A DNA stretch of 63,052 nucleotides, taken from contig JAUIGE010000036.1 of assembly GCA_030430205.1 (NCBI GenBank), forward strand, positions 1-63,052. The letters are read 5' to 3'. The notes beneath the pieces are model-generated. The model ran no database searches and was not told the origin of the DNA. It saw only the letters and a list, made by a program, of their open reading frames with translations. Source of the stretch: Bacteroidia bacterium. GTDB lineage: Bacteria > Bacteroidota > Bacteroidia > J057. The translations under genes and the position numbers were made by a program. This document shows positions 15,989 to 31,300 of the stretch, in pieces. The first letter of the stretch is position 1; each line of letters begins with the position of its first letter.

Positions 15989-16332
15989 TCAAAAACATAC
16001 ATTTCATTTTTTGATAATTATGTTTTCATGAAAAAAACAAAAAATGTAGGTAGCCACATCAAGATGTGGTTGAACCTCCTAGCTAAACCCCCTTACTTTG
16101 CATAAGTATTTTTACAGAGAAGTCTTTCCGCTATTATTTTCATTAAGATAGACTTTCATTTAAAAACATCCTTGCTTCTACTCCAAGAAACTGTGACAAT
16201 TACCTTATCATAAGGATGATTGATATGTTCGTGATCCTCTCACAAAGAGGTACAGTATTATAGAGTGAGGAGGATGTTCATGAGGGAATTAGATTTTGGG
16301 TATTTTTTCAACACTTTTTAGTTACATCTAAT
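15989..16332. other. AT-rich leader region of giant adhesin gene
   Basis: 344 bp without an ordinary gene. A perfect hairpin ccacatcaagatgtgg is at 16054-16069; it lacks a T-run. ttactttg at 16093-16100 is one base off the TAnnTTTG box. A short open frame with a Shine-Dalgarno sequence lies at 16280-16321. The long untranslated leader would allow post-transcriptional control of the very large downstream gene. Confidence 0.45.
16280..16321 (+). CDS. possible 13-residue leader peptide before giant adhesin
   Basis: ATG 16280 to TAG 16321 encodes MRELDFGYFFNTF. AGGAGG lies 6-7 nt upstream (near 16268-16273). It ends 11 bp before the adhesin ATG at 16333, which itself has no Shine-Dalgarno sequence, so the adhesin could be translated by re-initiation. 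The short length makes chance likely. Confidence 0.25.
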   Translation: MRELDFGYFFNTF

Positions 16333-19300
16333 ATGTTTAATTCAGATCTGGCTGTGTTTCGCAGCTTGAGTAGACTTGCTTTGGGTATGTTTCTCCTTCT
16401 TGCTGCGTGTACGCGCGCGGAGAAAAACGTACCTCAGGACGACGGAACCCAACAACCGCTTGTTTTTGTTCAATCCGATGAAACAAGCCCTCAAGTCCTG
16501 GCAAAGGGGTATGAAATGATTTTTCATCCGGATATCGTTGAGGTGAGAGCGGAGGAAACAGCAGATATCTTTGCCATTCGGTTTAATGGGGCAATGAAAA
16601 CCACCCCTGAATTGGAAGAAAATCCTTCCACAGGCCGAAAAGAATTGTGGTACAAAAATATTTCAACGGACACAGATGTTCGTTTTTATGACAAAGGGAA
16701 TAGCCTGATGGGCTATGATGTGATGCTGAAAGCAGGGGCTGACCCCAGGCAGATTCAATTTTGTCTGGAAGGCATGGAGGAGTCCTTTATTGCCGAAAAT
16801 GGAGAGCTCGTGATGCGCCGGGGGGAAGAAGAAATCCGGCATACACCGCCATACACTTACCAGGAAATAAATGGAGAACTTGTAGAAGTAGCAAGCCGCT
16901 TTCAATTGGAAGGCGACTGTCTGGGTTTTGAGGTGGAGGAATATAATCCTGCTTATGGGCTTACGATTGACCCCAGTATCTACCGGGCCAATGCTGTCAG
17001 TCTAATCCTTGACAAGCAAGCCAGCAATACCAATCCCGCGCCAGGACAGGCTTTTACCTATCGTATTCGCTACCGTTGCGCTTCCCTTACAGAAGATTGT
17101 CAGGATGCTACCATCGTTGATTTGCTGCCGGCAGAATTTGATGTCGCCAACTTCACAGGTATTGGTGGTTCGGTAGAGACTGCTGACCTGACAGGAACTA
17201 CCCTCACATGGACATTGGGAGATGGTTCGGGGGGAGATCTTCCCGCTGGATCAGCTGGGGTGTTGGTGATTAATGGCCGCTTTCCTACATGCGGCCCAAC
17301 CCTTGCCAGTGGCTCTCTCCATACTAATTCTGTGACCTTTTCTGCTACGAATGCATCCTCAAATCCCACAGCGACTGCGGATGTTACCCTCAATGGCGCC
17401 GTGGCGGCCTGCCCCACAGGAGGAGGGGGCGGAAGCCAAAATACGGATTTCCGGAAAGTAAAAAGAAGACCCTATGCTGTTGTTGATGGGCCTGTTCAAT
17501 TTTGGGTAATCTCAATGCCTACCAAAGATGAAACAGGGCCTACAGATGCTATATATACCGTTACGGATGTTTTGCCTACGAATGCGATTTTTACAGGACT
17601 AACGGATATGACAGAGTGGACCTCTTCTGGGTCTGATGGGGTTATTGGCCAAATCCAGATTCAATGTGCGAACTCTGGCAATTGGTTTACCTTGATAGAT
17701 AATGGGGCGGATCAGTTGGATTACCGGGAAGACCTCACGGGTAGTTCGCACTATGCCAATCAAATCCCCGCTGCTGCTACCGAATGTCTGGTAATTGATG
17801 ACCCCAATTTTAACCGCTTCTTTGGCGCAGACCGGGCTGGTTATTTTAATATCTCAGCTATTCGCTTCACGGTTGATGAGAGCCAATGGACGAGTGCTAC
17901 TTTTCAACCTGATATTATTGTTACCTATGTTGTCGTTTCTGAGAATCCTTTTGCAGGACAGACGGTTAGTATTTCCGGTGGCGGAGGTACCAGTGATGCC
18001 ATGCCAAGCTGGCAGGCTCCCGTGCCGAATGATATTCAGATAAACTGTATAAATGCCACTGTTGGTACCTTTGGAGGAACTACCCCTCAAGATATGGATA
18101 AAGATGATGGAGGGGCTATAACGAGCCAGGATTGTGTCACAAGCCCAATCTATGGCCCGGGAACGGGAGAACTTCATCCCCTTAAGAGCTTATTAGGATT
18201 TGGGACAAGCTCTTTATTAGGGTCCTCTTCGCCTGACGCCAATGCTGTCCCTCCCCAAACCCTTAAATCAAATAGTGTCTATTATGAATTAAAATTAGAG
18301 CAGGAGTCTAGTTCGGGCTCCATTGAAGGCCTAAGGGTTTTTGAATTGTTGGATGCAAACCTGAGTTATGATCCTGCTGTCAACTGGTATACCATTTCGC
18401 TATCCGAAACATCTGAGGGGGTTTTTAATAATGGACAAAATATCTTTGATCAACCGGATTGTGGCGACCCGGATTTTACGGTTATTCCAAATTATGCAGG
18501 GACGGGTAGAACAGCATTAATTTGGGATTTTGGTACATGTATCCTGCATCCTACACCCACTGGAAAGGCAGCTTCTCCTGCGATAATAAATATCTACCTG
18601 GAAGCTACTGTTAAGGCAGGGATCCCTGCGGGAACCAGCATCGAAAATGCCTTTATGGCACTGTATGATAACCAGGGAGTAGAACAGCAGATTTCGGGAT
18701 GTCAGCCCAACTCAAACAGCATAGATGATTATTGGAATATCGTGCTGAATCCTGATTATAGTGATGCAGACCGGAGTTTTTCAGATATGCTTGACAACTC
18801 CGATTTAGATGGAAATGGCCAAACATCGCTTGATTTCCTCTGTCCGTCTGAAGTTATTACCAGTACATTACCAGCTATCACGGATATGGTATCCGAAAAG
18901 TTGGTCAAGGGTAAGCTTGACGCTCAGTTCAGCAAATACCCGCTTTCCGGGAATACAGACCTTACAGGTGAAGGGGTCTATGAACTGACCCTCGAGAATA
19001 GAGGCAATGCCGATATCACCACCTTTGACCTGGTCGATATTCTTCCTCATATAGGGGATGTGGGCGTAATCCCTGCTAATGGCTCCCGCCTTTCAACATG
19101 GCAAGAGGAACTCGCCGGAGCGATAACTGTAGAGCGCTCTTCTGATGGTGGTGTGACTTACACTGCGGTACCTACAGGCGACCTGCCGCTGGGGATACAG
19201 TATTCTGCTTCTACCAATCCAGAACGCTTCTCTGCTGATCCCGCATCCAATTTTGATGTCTTGACAGCCGATGCGGCGGCGGCAGCCAGTTTTCCTGCTG

Positions 19301-22300
19301 GCTCTACTGTGAATCCCTGGGGAGCCTCCGCTATAGGAGCCCATTCCTTTAGTTTCCGGTTTACGCCTACGAGCACCGGTGGTGTTTTTCCTTCCGGCGA
19401 TATCATCCGCATCACTGTGCCAGTACAATTGGCTTCGGGGACCTGCCCTCCGGGGCAGAGTGGCTCACCCTGTAGCGGGATTGTCAATCCCAATGCTGTC
19501 GCCTGGAATTCATTTGCCTTTGGGGCCACCTATGATAATGGAGGTACTCCAACCCGTCTATTGGATACAGAACCGATCAAAGTCGGCCTGAAAATGGTAG
19601 ATCCGAGCGCTACTGCTGCTTTGGGTGATTTTGTTTGGAATGACCTGAATGCTAATGGCGTTCAGGACGGTGGTGAGCCTGGCTTCCAGGGGGTAACAGT
19701 TTCTCTCTTCACCAGCCTGAATGTTCAAAATGGATTGATAGATATCAATGGCGATGGTAACTATGATAGCAATGATGATGGCATCATCGGTAACCTAACC
19801 ATCATTGATGGTCGGGTAGATACCGATGGAGACAATGACACAGATACGGATGATGATATGGCAGCTTCTAATCGTTTTGGAGGTTTTGCTATAGTAGATG
19901 GATATATCGATATAGATGGTGATGGTAATGGAGGGGAAATCAATGGAGAAGATGATGGGGCATTTGAAGGAAGAGTAGACCAGACGGCTACAGATGCCAA
20001 CGGAGCGTATCATTTTTATGGCCTTACGCCGAGTACGGTCTATGAAGTGCGATTAGACAATCTCATTAACTTCAGCGGTGGCGTACTTGCTGGATATAGC
20101 CTTTCTCCCCAGGATGTCACCTCTGGAGGTGGCAATGACACCAATGACTCTGACGCGGCAAACAATGCCAATGGCAATCCTGAAATCACCGCCACCACAG
20201 GCGTGGGAGGGAGTGATATCATTACCTACGACTTTGGCTTTTTCCAATCCAATAGCCTGGGAAATTATGTCTGGTATGACCTCGATGAGTTTGGCGACCA
20301 GACTTCAGGTGAACCACCTGTGCAGGGAGCAGTCGTTACCCTCTACAGTGTAGGTACCAATGGAGTTGCCGAAGCAGGAGGAGGAGACGATGTCCTGATC
20401 GGTACCCAAACCACAGGCGCTAATGGGCTGTATCTCTTTGAAGACTTGCCCAATGGTACATATTATGCGCGTTTTGATATTTCAGGTATTACGGGTAATG
20501 ATCCCAATACAGGCACGACCGTCGTTCCTTCCAACTGGACATTTACCACTGCCAACGCTGCCAGCAATGACCAGACAGATTCAGATGCAAATCTGGCGGG
20601 CTTCACCCAAAATGTCACCCTGACTGGAAATCAAACCAACCTGAGTCTGGATGCAGGACTCAAAGCTCCTCCCGCCAACCCCGGCGCGATAGAAGGAGTA
20701 GTATGGGAAGACCGCAATGCAAATGGTCGCCATAACTTCCCTACAGAAGAAAGAATAGAAGGCATTACCGTGAATCTGCTGGATGATCTGGGCTTACCAG
20801 TCAGCAGCACTACCACCAATAGTCAGGGCGAATATTCCTTTACAGGCTTAACCCCAGCTGATTATCAGGTGCAGATCGTTTTGCCACCCTCCTTTACGCA
20901 AACGACCTTTGATGTAGGGAATAATAGCAATGACGATGCTGCCAACGCACTGGTAGACGATGCGGACGATAACGACTTTGATCCAACAGATCTGCTTTCT
21001 CCGTTAATTACCGTGACAGCAGGCAATACAGAGGGAGACATAGACGCGGGGATCATTGCTCCGGTATCTTTAGGTAACCGTGTTTGGATAGATGCCAATG
21101 ACAATGGGGTATTGGATGGAAGCGAATCGGGCCTTGCAGGCGTAACTGTTCGCCTCATCAATTCTGATGGTTCTACCGTTGAGGAAACCACAACCACTGA
21201 CGCCAATGGCCGCTATCTTTTTGATGAATTAACAGCAGGGGATCAATACTTTGTGGAAATTGTGATTCCGACGGGCTATCGCTCAAGTAGCGATGCCGCC
21301 AATACAGCAACTCCTTTCGCTGCAGATAGTGATGACAATGGAGCTGGCGTTCAGAAGGAAGGAACGATACGTTCTGCCCTGGTTACGCTGACTGTTCCCG
21401 CAACAGGTGCCAATATAGGGGAGCTTGATGACGCTATACCCATCAATGGAGCAATAGACCCAACGCCTGATTACAAGGCATTCTATGCAGTTGATTTTGG
21501 CGTATTACTTGCCCAAAATGTAGCCATTGGTAACCTCGTCTTCAATGACGGAAACAGAGATGGTATATTTAATGGCTCAGACGCAGGTATCAATGGAGTA
21601 AGGGTTGAACTATATCGTTCAGATCAAACCCCCGGGCTATCCACACCCTTAACTTTTCAGAATACTTCAGCTGGATTTTACCTCTTTGATAATCTGGAAG
21701 AAGGCGACTATATCGTCTACATCCCAGGCTCCAATTTTAATGCATTTCAGCCATTAGAAAACCTGACGTCCTCTACTCCCGAAGGAGGAGATAATACCAG
21801 CGATGATAACGCAGATGAAAACGGACAAAATACATTGGTAAATGGAGGCATCGCCTCTACAACCATCGTCCTACGTGCCAATACAGAACCTCAATCAGAG
21901 GCTGGCCAGGGAAGTTATACCGGGAGCCTTGATGATGATAATGTGAACCTTACTGTGGACTTTGGATTTGGCCTTGCCTGTCCAACGATTTCGGGCGTAA
22001 ATGATATTTCTGGTTCAGGCAATCCTGCAGCTATTTGTGCCGGAGAAACCTTTAGCGTGCGGGTAACGCATAGTGCTGACCCCGCTGCAGATATTGAATT
22101 GTATTATTCTACTACCCAATTGTCTACTGCTGCCGCAGTCTATGCACTGGCAACAGCCGTAACCAACGGTACCGCAACACCTGCCGCAAGTGCAACGACG
22201 ACTGATTTTACAAATCTAAGCATCCCTGCGGCGACTACGGGCACAGTTTATCTGTATGCACGTATTTCGACTGGCGGTTCTTCGCCTTATGTAAATGGAA

Positions 22301-25300
22301 GTTGTGAGCCGTTTTTTGAGGGGCAAATTCAAATTGATATCCCAGCTACAGTGGAAGCTGGAGCTGCTCAGACGATTTGTGAAACGGAAACGGTTACACT
22401 TAATGGTTCTATCGGTGGCGGCGCTAGCTCCTCTACCTGGTCTACATCAGGTGACGGAACGTTTAACACCGCTTCAGCGCTGAATGCAATCTACACCCCA
22501 GGTACCAATGACATCGCAGCCGGTACGGTAACGCTTACCCTTACCACGGATGACCCAACTGGCCCATGTGTAGCCGAGAGTGATCAGATGGTGGTGACGA
22601 TTGCTGATGATGCAACAGCAGATGCAGGTGCTGCCCAGACGATTTGTGAAACGGAGACCGTGAGTCTCACTGGAACCATCGGCGGTGGAGCAACAAGTCT
22701 GACCTGGACAACGAGTGGTGATGGAAACTTTAATAATGCGAATTCTGCCACGGCGATCTATACGCCCGGTATCAATGATATTTCAGCGGGTACAGTTACC
22801 CTTACGCTGACTACAGACGATCCAGCTGGCTCATGTAATGCAGCTTCTGATCAAATGGTAGTTACAATCAATGATCAACCAGAGGTGAATGCCAATGCTG
22901 ATCAGACCATTTGTGAAACTGAGACCGTAAGCCTTAATGGTTCTATCGGTGGTGGCGCTACTTCTAGTACCTGGTCTACATCAGGTGACGGAACGTTTAA
23001 CACCGCTTCAGCGCTGAATGCAATCTACACCCCAGGTACCAATGACATCGCAGCCGGTACGGTAACGCTTACCCTTACCACGGATGACCCAGCTGGCCCA
23101 TGTGTGGCCGAGAGTGATCAGATGGTGGTGACGATTGCTGATGATGCAATAGCAGATGCAGGTGCTGCCCAGACGATTTGTGAAACGGAGACCGTGAGTC
23201 TCACTGGAACCATCGGTGGTGGAGCAACAAGTCTGACCTGGACAACGAGTGGTGATGGAACCTTTAATAATGCGAATTCTGCCACGGCGATCTATACGCC
23301 CGGTATCAATGATATTTCAGCAGGTACAGTTACCCTTACGCTGACTACAGACGATCCAGCTGGCTCATGTAATGCAGCTTCTGATCAAATGGTAGTTACA
23401 ATCAATGACCAACCAGAAGTGAATGCCAATGCTGATCAGACGATCTGTGAAACGGAGACCGTAAGCCTTAATGGTTCTATCAGTGGCGGCGCTAGCTCCT
23501 CTATCTGGACAACATCAGGTGATGGCACATTCAACACCGCTTCTGCGCTGAACGCAATCTACACCCCAGGTACCAATGACATCGCAGCCGGCACAGTAAC
23601 GCTTACCCTCACAACTGATGACCCCGCTGGCCCATGTGTGGCCGAGAGTGATCAGATGGTGGTGACGATCAATGACCAGCCAGAAGTGAATGCGGGTGCT
23701 GATGAGACGATTTGTGAAGATGAAACGGTTACAATAAGTGGTTCAATCAGTGGCAGCGCTAGCTCCTCTACCTGGACAACAAGTGGTGACGGTACATTTA
23801 ATAACGCTTCTGCCCTGAATGCAATCTACACCCCAGGTACCAATGACATCGCAGCCGGCACAGTAACGCTTACCCTCACAACTGATGACCCCTTTGGCCC
23901 ATGTGTGGCCGAGAGTGATCAGATGGTAGTTACCATTAATCCCCTCCCAACCTTTACCCTTTCGAAGGTCGATGAACAAACATGTTTAGGCAACGACGGC
24001 AGCTTTACCTTGAGTGGTTTGACCAATGGGGCAACCTATACATTAGGCTACAGCTTCAACAGCACGCCGGTAACGCCAGGCACCGAAACTGCTAATGGCT
24101 CAGGAGAAATCACCATTTCCAACCTGGCACCAGGCGATTATACCAACATTACTGTTACGGATGCCAATACCTGTGAAAGCGTAGCTGCGAGTGTTACCAT
24201 TGACCCTGCCAACTGCTACCGCATCGGTAACCTGGTATGGTTAGATGCCAATAATAATGGTAGTGCAGAGTCCGCAGAAAGTGGCATAAATGGGGTAGAG
24301 GTTACCTTATATGCAGATGATGATGCTACAAGTGGACCATCAGCAGGTGATACCCAGGTTGGAACAGAGACGACTGCTGGCGGTGGGAAATATAGTTTTG
24401 AAAACCTGACAGCAGGAACCTATTATGCGATCATTGGAGATGGTCAGGCAAGCTTGACCAATCGTTATTCTTCAACGAAAGGGGAAGAAGCTAATCCAGA
24501 TAGTGATGGCGATAATAATGATAATGGTGTTACAATCCTTGCAGGAGCTACCCCATTAGCAGGGATTTCTTCTGGACTTATCACCTTAGGGCCTGGCTCC
24601 AACGAGCCAACAGTTGAGCAACTGCGTTCAGATGACGGAACCATAGATGATACGGGTGCCCCCGGAATACCTGATAATCAGTCGAATTATACCCTTGACT
24701 TCAGTTTCTTTGCTCCGATGAGCGTAGGTAACTACGTCTGGCTGGATCTGGATGGCGATGGCGATCAGGACGGTGGCGCAGAGCCAGCCTTCCCAGGCAT
24801 TGAGATGCAGTTGTTGATCAATGATGGTGCTGGCAACTACCTTGCAGCAGTAGATGTAACCGGAACAACGGTTGCAAACCAAACGACCGACGCAACGGGT
24901 AACTACACCTTCACCAACCTGCCTCCGGGCGAGTACAAAGTGGTGATGGTGAACCCACCAGCAGGCTACTACCTGACCACAGGTGGCGCTGATGTAGATG
25001 CCGACGACAGTGATGATGACTCGAATGCGCAGGGAACTTATCCTGGTGGCGTAGAGAGTTTACCATTTACCTTGGTCAATAATACAGAGCCCGTAGCAGG
25101 CATAGATGGAGATGATGAGAATGGCAACCAAACCGTCGACTTCGGTCTGGCCGGCTATAACCTGGGTAACTATGTGTGGTTTGATGCCGATAACTCTGGC
25201 CACGTGAATGGTGCAGATGGGGCGAATCCTGGTTTGGATGGGGTAGTTCTTACCTTGTTGGATGCCAATAATGGCGATGCTCCATTTGACTTTGACCCTG

Positions 25301-28300
25301 AAACTGCAGGAGTACAATCAGAGGTGACAACCACTAATGGTGGGGAATATCTCTTTACGGGCTTACCAGCAGGTAACTATAAGGTACAAGTAGGTACTGC
25401 CAACTTCGGAGTAACGGGCTCTTTGGCAGGCCTGTATCCAAGTAATGGGGGAGCGAATGAAAATGATGATCCTGAGCAGTCTGCTGCAGGAGGAACGGAT
25501 CAGGACGATAACGCACACTTTGTGGCGGATCCCACTACAACCGCTGTCACTACAGGGGTGCTGATTTTGGGACCTGGTGGGGTAGAGCCAACAAGCGAAA
25601 ATCCTGATAATGACAATACTGCTATTGCGGATAACCGTTCCAACCTGACCCTTGACCTGGGCTTTAATGGGCCACTGTCTCTGGGTGATTTGGTCTGGCT
25701 GGATCAGAATGTAAATGGTATTCAGGATGGGGGAACAGAGGAACCTGGTATAGATGGGGTTGAGTTATCACTTGAGGTCTATGACCCACAAGCAATGACC
25801 TATGGCCCTGCTGTTCATGTTAATGGAAATCCCGTGGCAAATGAAACCACTGCTGGTGGAGGCCTCTATTCCTTCAATAACCTGCGTGCAGGTATCTATC
25901 GGGTAACGATACTCTCAGATAACTGGAATACTTCAAATGTATTTGGGGCGGGTGGATTATATGAAGGGGCACTGGGTACAATCAGCCAGGGAGGAGATGA
26001 TGGAACGCCAAATGATGATAATGGAGACAATGATTTTGTTGCTTTTCCACCAAATGGTATTCGGTCTACCAATATAGAGTTGGTTGATAATGGAGAAGGG
26101 AACCGAGAGCCGAGCGCCAATATTAACCGTGACCAAACGGTAGACTTTGCTGTGACCCGCCCTTTCTCAATTGGTAACCGTATCTGGTACGACCTCGATA
26201 ACAATGGCATCCTGGATGCAGGAGAGCAAGGAATTGATGGCGTATTGGTAGAATTATATGAAGTAGACGGATTAACAAGTGCGCGGACCTTTGTTGATGA
26301 TATGAATACGCAGGATGGTGGCTTCTATGTGTTTACCACTTTGCCTCCTGGTGACTACGAAGTGGTCTTGCCAGCAAGCAACTTTGCTCCGGGTACAGGT
26401 GTGCTGAATAGCTACCATAGTACGGGAACCAACATTCTGGCAAATGGGACGATTGTCGAAACACCTGCCGTTGATCCTGACAATGATCTGGATAGTGATG
26501 TAGATGAAAATGGAACCCAGGTTTCCGCAACAGCTGCCATCAGTAGTGGTGTTCTGACCCTGGGACCAAAAGCCTCTCAGCCCTTTGAACCGATTACTGA
26601 TGATGATAATCTTGGCGGTAACCTAACAGATCCTGCCCCAGACTTCCTGACCAACTATACTGTTGACTTTGGTTTCTATACCACCAGTCTCGGCAACCAG
26701 GTTTGGGAAGACCAAAACAACAACGGTGTTCGTGATGCAGGCGAGCCTGCCATTCAGGGCGTGCTGGTAGAACTGCTTTCTGCTGACGGTACGCAAGTTC
26801 TTGATACAGATATAACCAATGGAAACGGTCGTTACATGTTCGAAAATCTACCTGAGGGAGATTACCAGATTCGTCTGACGCCTCCTGCAGGATTTGTGAG
26901 TAGTACCGGTACCAATGGACAAGCATCTGGACCCTACGAGCCAGCGGTTGATCCCAATACAGTGATTGTAAACAATGACGATAACGGCACGCAGGGCGCA
27001 GGCGCCCAGGCGGGATATGTGATCAGTCCGATCATCACCCAGGAGGCCGGCAACGAGCATGATGTGAACCTGACTGATGGTACGAGTACGGACAGAAGAG
27101 TAGACTTCGGTTTATTTGAACCGCTCAACATCGGTAACCGTGTCTTCCTCGATGACGATGGCCTCGGGACACAGTTCAGCACAGCCAATAATGGCACACA
27201 AGACCTCAATGAGCCCGGTATCGCAGGCGTAGCCCTTACGCTCTACCTCGACGCCAATGGCGACGGTATTGCTGATACCCCTGGCAGTCCGATTGCCAGA
27301 GATACCACAGATGCTGATGGCTACTATATGTTCGATTACCTGAGCGAAGGCACCTATGTTATCGGTATTGATGCCCATAACTTTGCCGCCGGACAGCCAC
27401 TCGACGCTCTGTTTAGCAGCACGATCTCTGATCCTACGCCTAATAATGACCAGGATCTGGACGACAACGGCATAGACGACCCTGACTATGAGACCAACGG
27501 TATCTTCAGTGGACCGATCACCCTGCTGGATGATATGGAGCCAACCAACGATGCCGACAAAGGTCCTGATGGTGACGGCCTTGCCGACAACAACAACTCC
27601 AACCTGTCAGTTGACTTCGGATTTGTAGCTCCAGCTACCTATGGTGACTATGTCTGGGAAGACATCAACCAGAATGGTTTGCAGGACAGCAATGAAGATG
27701 GCGTAGCAGGGGTAATGGTCACTTTGTATGAAATTGACCTTGGCAGCATGACGATTGTGCGTACCGTTGGTACGGATGTGACAGATACAGACGGCCTCTA
27801 TCTCTTCGAAGAGTTAGCTCCAAATCGCTATTACTATGCATCTTACAGCAACTTGCCGGCGGGATATGTAGTGACAGCACAAAGTGCCAGCTCCAACGAC
27901 AGCATTGACTCTGACATTGACCAGCTGACCCTCGCCAATGTGCAAACACATCTGGCACCCGGAGAAGATGATATGACATGGGATGTCGGGATTTACCTGC
28001 CTCTCTCAAGTGTCGGTGACTATGCTTGGGAAGATTTGGATGAAGATGGATACCAGGAAGCAGGTGAGCCTCCGGTTCCGGGTGTGATGGTCATTCTCTA
28101 TGCTGCAATTGGCAGCCCGGTAGATACGACCTATACCGATGCGAATGGCCGCTACCTCTTTGAGGACCTGCAGCCTGGCGATTACTTCATTGAATTCCAT
28201 GACCTGCCTGCGGCTTATGATGACTATGTCTTCAGCCCGGCAAACCAAAATCCAAATGACGCCTCAGACTCTGACGTAGATCCTACGACCGGACGTACAG

Positions 28301-31300
28301 CGGTATTTACCCTCGATCCGGGAGAGTTTGATCCTAATTGGGATGCAGGTATTTATCTGCCGAAAGCATCTTTGGGTAACCGCGTTTGGAGAGATGATAA
28401 TGAAGATGGAATCCAGGATGCCAATGAAGTGGGCGTGCCGAATGTAAAAGTCATCCTCTATGATGACAATGGAACCCCACTGGATTCTACCTATACCGAT
28501 GCACAGGGCTTCTATAGCTTTGATGAGCTGACTCCAGGCGACTATGTGGTCAAATTTACTGACCTGCCAACTGGCTTCTCCTTAACGGATAAGGGCCAGG
28601 GCAATGATGGAACCACTGATTCAGATGCAGATTCTATTACAGGTCTTACAACAACGATCACCTTAGGTCCTGGCGAAAACAATCCTGATATAGATGCAGG
28701 TATCTACCGCCCATTGGCTTCTCTGGGTGATCTGGTGTGGGAAGACTTGAATGAAAACGGAATACAGGATACAAATGAGCCGGGCGTAAGCGGTGTAACG
28801 GTTGTGCTAAAAATGGCTAACGGAACGGCAGTAGCCACCACAACCACCGATGCAAACGGTAGCTACGACTTTGCCATGCTGGTCCCAGGGGACTACTATG
28901 TCACCTTCAGCAACCTGCCGACAGGCTATCAGCTCACAGGCAAAGACCTTGGAATCAACGACTCGCTTGACTCAGACGCTGATCCTATAACAGGCCAGAC
29001 AGCTGTGACTACCCTTTCTCCTGGAGAAAATGATCCTACATGGGATGCGGGTATCTACCAGCCGAAAGCCAGCCTGGGGGACTATGTGTGGGAAGATGAC
29101 AATGAAAACGGTATCCAGGACGGTGGAGAGACAGGCGTAGCGGGCGTAAAAGTCATCTTGTTTGATGCTAATGGTGTCAAATTGGATAGCACGGCCACAG
29201 ATGCGAATGGTTTCTACCTCTTCGATATGCTCGATCCGGGAGCCTATTATGTACAATTCAAGGATATTCCTACGGATTATACATTCAGTCCAAAAGACGT
29301 GGCTACCAGTGACACACAGGACTCTGATGCCGATGTGAACACGGGCGTAACTGCTCCTGTGACCTTGAGCGCCGGACAAGCCTACCGCGACCTCGATGCA
29401 GGCATCTACCTGCCCAAGGCAAGCCTTGGAGACCGTGTCTGGAATGACCTTGACAAGGACGGCATCCAGGATCCGGGTGAAGTGGGCGTAGCAGGTATCA
29501 AAGTGGTTCTCTATGACAACCATGGAAACCGCATTGACTCTACCAATACAAATATCAATGGAAATTACCTCTTTGATGAACTGACTCCTGCTACGTATCA
29601 GCTAGGCTTTGAGATGACGCCTCCGGGCTTCACCTTCAGTCCGAAGAATACAGGCGGTCCTGCCAATGATTCTGATGCTGATCCGATCAGTGGTATCACT
29701 GCTCCTGTGACCCTCGCCCCTGGCGAGGACAACAGAGACGTAGATGCGGGTATCCACCAGCCTTTGGCTTCTTTGGGTAACTTTGTCTGGAATGACTACA
29801 ATGAAGATGGCGTACAGGACGGCAATGAGCCGGGTGTAGGCGGCGTCAAAGTGATCCTCCTCGACGGAGCGGGTAACAAGATCGACTCTAGCCTCACCGA
29901 TCCACAGGGAGGATATATCTTCACAGATTTGACTCCCGGAACCTACTCGGTTCAGTTTACCGACCTGCCGGCTGACTTTGTCTTCACGACTCCGGACCAG
30001 GGCAATGATCAGACTGACTCGGATGCCCATCCACAGACAGGTAATACCAGTACGGTGAGCCTGACTCCTGGCCAGAATTATCCTGACCTCGATGCCGGTA
30101 TCTATCAGCCCAAAGCGGCTTTGGGTGATAAAGTGTGGCTCGATCTCGATCAGGACGGCGAGCAGGATGCTACCGAGTCTGGGGTAGCCAATGTGAAAGT
30201 TGTGCTCTATGACGGAACGGGTACCGCTGTTGATTCTGTACTCACAGATGCTCAGGGCAACTACCTCTTCCCGGATCTGCTACCTGGCGACTACTTCGTC
30301 CAGTTCAAAGACCTGCCTGCAGATCACAACTTCAGCCCACAGGACAATACCAACGACAGCGATGACTCCGATGCCAATCAGCAAGGCTTCACCAATCCTG
30401 TGACCCTCGGTCCGGGTGAGACCAAGCTGACAGTAGATGCAGGCATCATTCCGCCGACGGCTTCACTGGGTGACTATGTGTGGTATGACCTGAATGAGGA
30501 TGGCGTGCAGAATGGCAATGAGCCTCCGGTAACGGGAATTCAGGTTGTGCTCAACGACGGTAATGGAAATCCATTGGATACGACTTATACAGATGCCAGT
30601 GGACATTATCTGTTCGAAGACCTTCCTGCAGGAGACTACATCGTTTCCTTCCCGAATATTCCTACAGGCTATCAGGTGACTGATCCGGGCCAAGGTGGAG
30701 ATAACACGATGGACTCAGACGTAGATCCTATCTCAGGACAAACAGGGGTTATCACCCTGCAGCCGGGCGAGGAAAGAAGAGATGATGCGGACCTCGGTAT
30801 CTCACCGATCTCGGTGACAGACTGTTCGGCAGAAGCATATATGTCAGGAGGATTTGCCATGCTGTTTACCAGTGGTAGTTATCCGGGCCCAGACAACAGA
30901 TGGGTATTTGATGCAGCAGGTGGTTCCTTCAAGACCTATGTCGATGGAACGGCCCGCCTGAGTGGTAGACTTGTCAACGCAAGCAACAGCAGCCTGACCT
31001 TCGATATGAACCTCCGCCTCGTCAATGTAAAAGACTGGGGTGAGTGGACTGCCGATGGTGGCCAGGTGAAAGGCGCTCCAAATGGTCCATTCATGACCTG
31101 GGACTTCTTCGAAGTAGACAGCCTGAACAGCTACCTGCTTGGGATGGGCGACACCCTGTGGCTGAGTCACATGCCTGTCAGCCGTACCTATGGCTTCCAG
31201 TTGGGAGAGGGTGCCAATGACAAAAACAGTGACTATGGCCTCGGCGGCTGGTGGTTCTTCAACTCTACGAGCGGCAACTACGCCGGTACCGGCGACTTCA

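Noticed and set aside
22351-23952. Regular 267-bp repeats considered as a CRISPR array
   Set aside because: Units are in frame within the adhesin gene and have no short repeat/unique spacer alternation; no cas gene is present.
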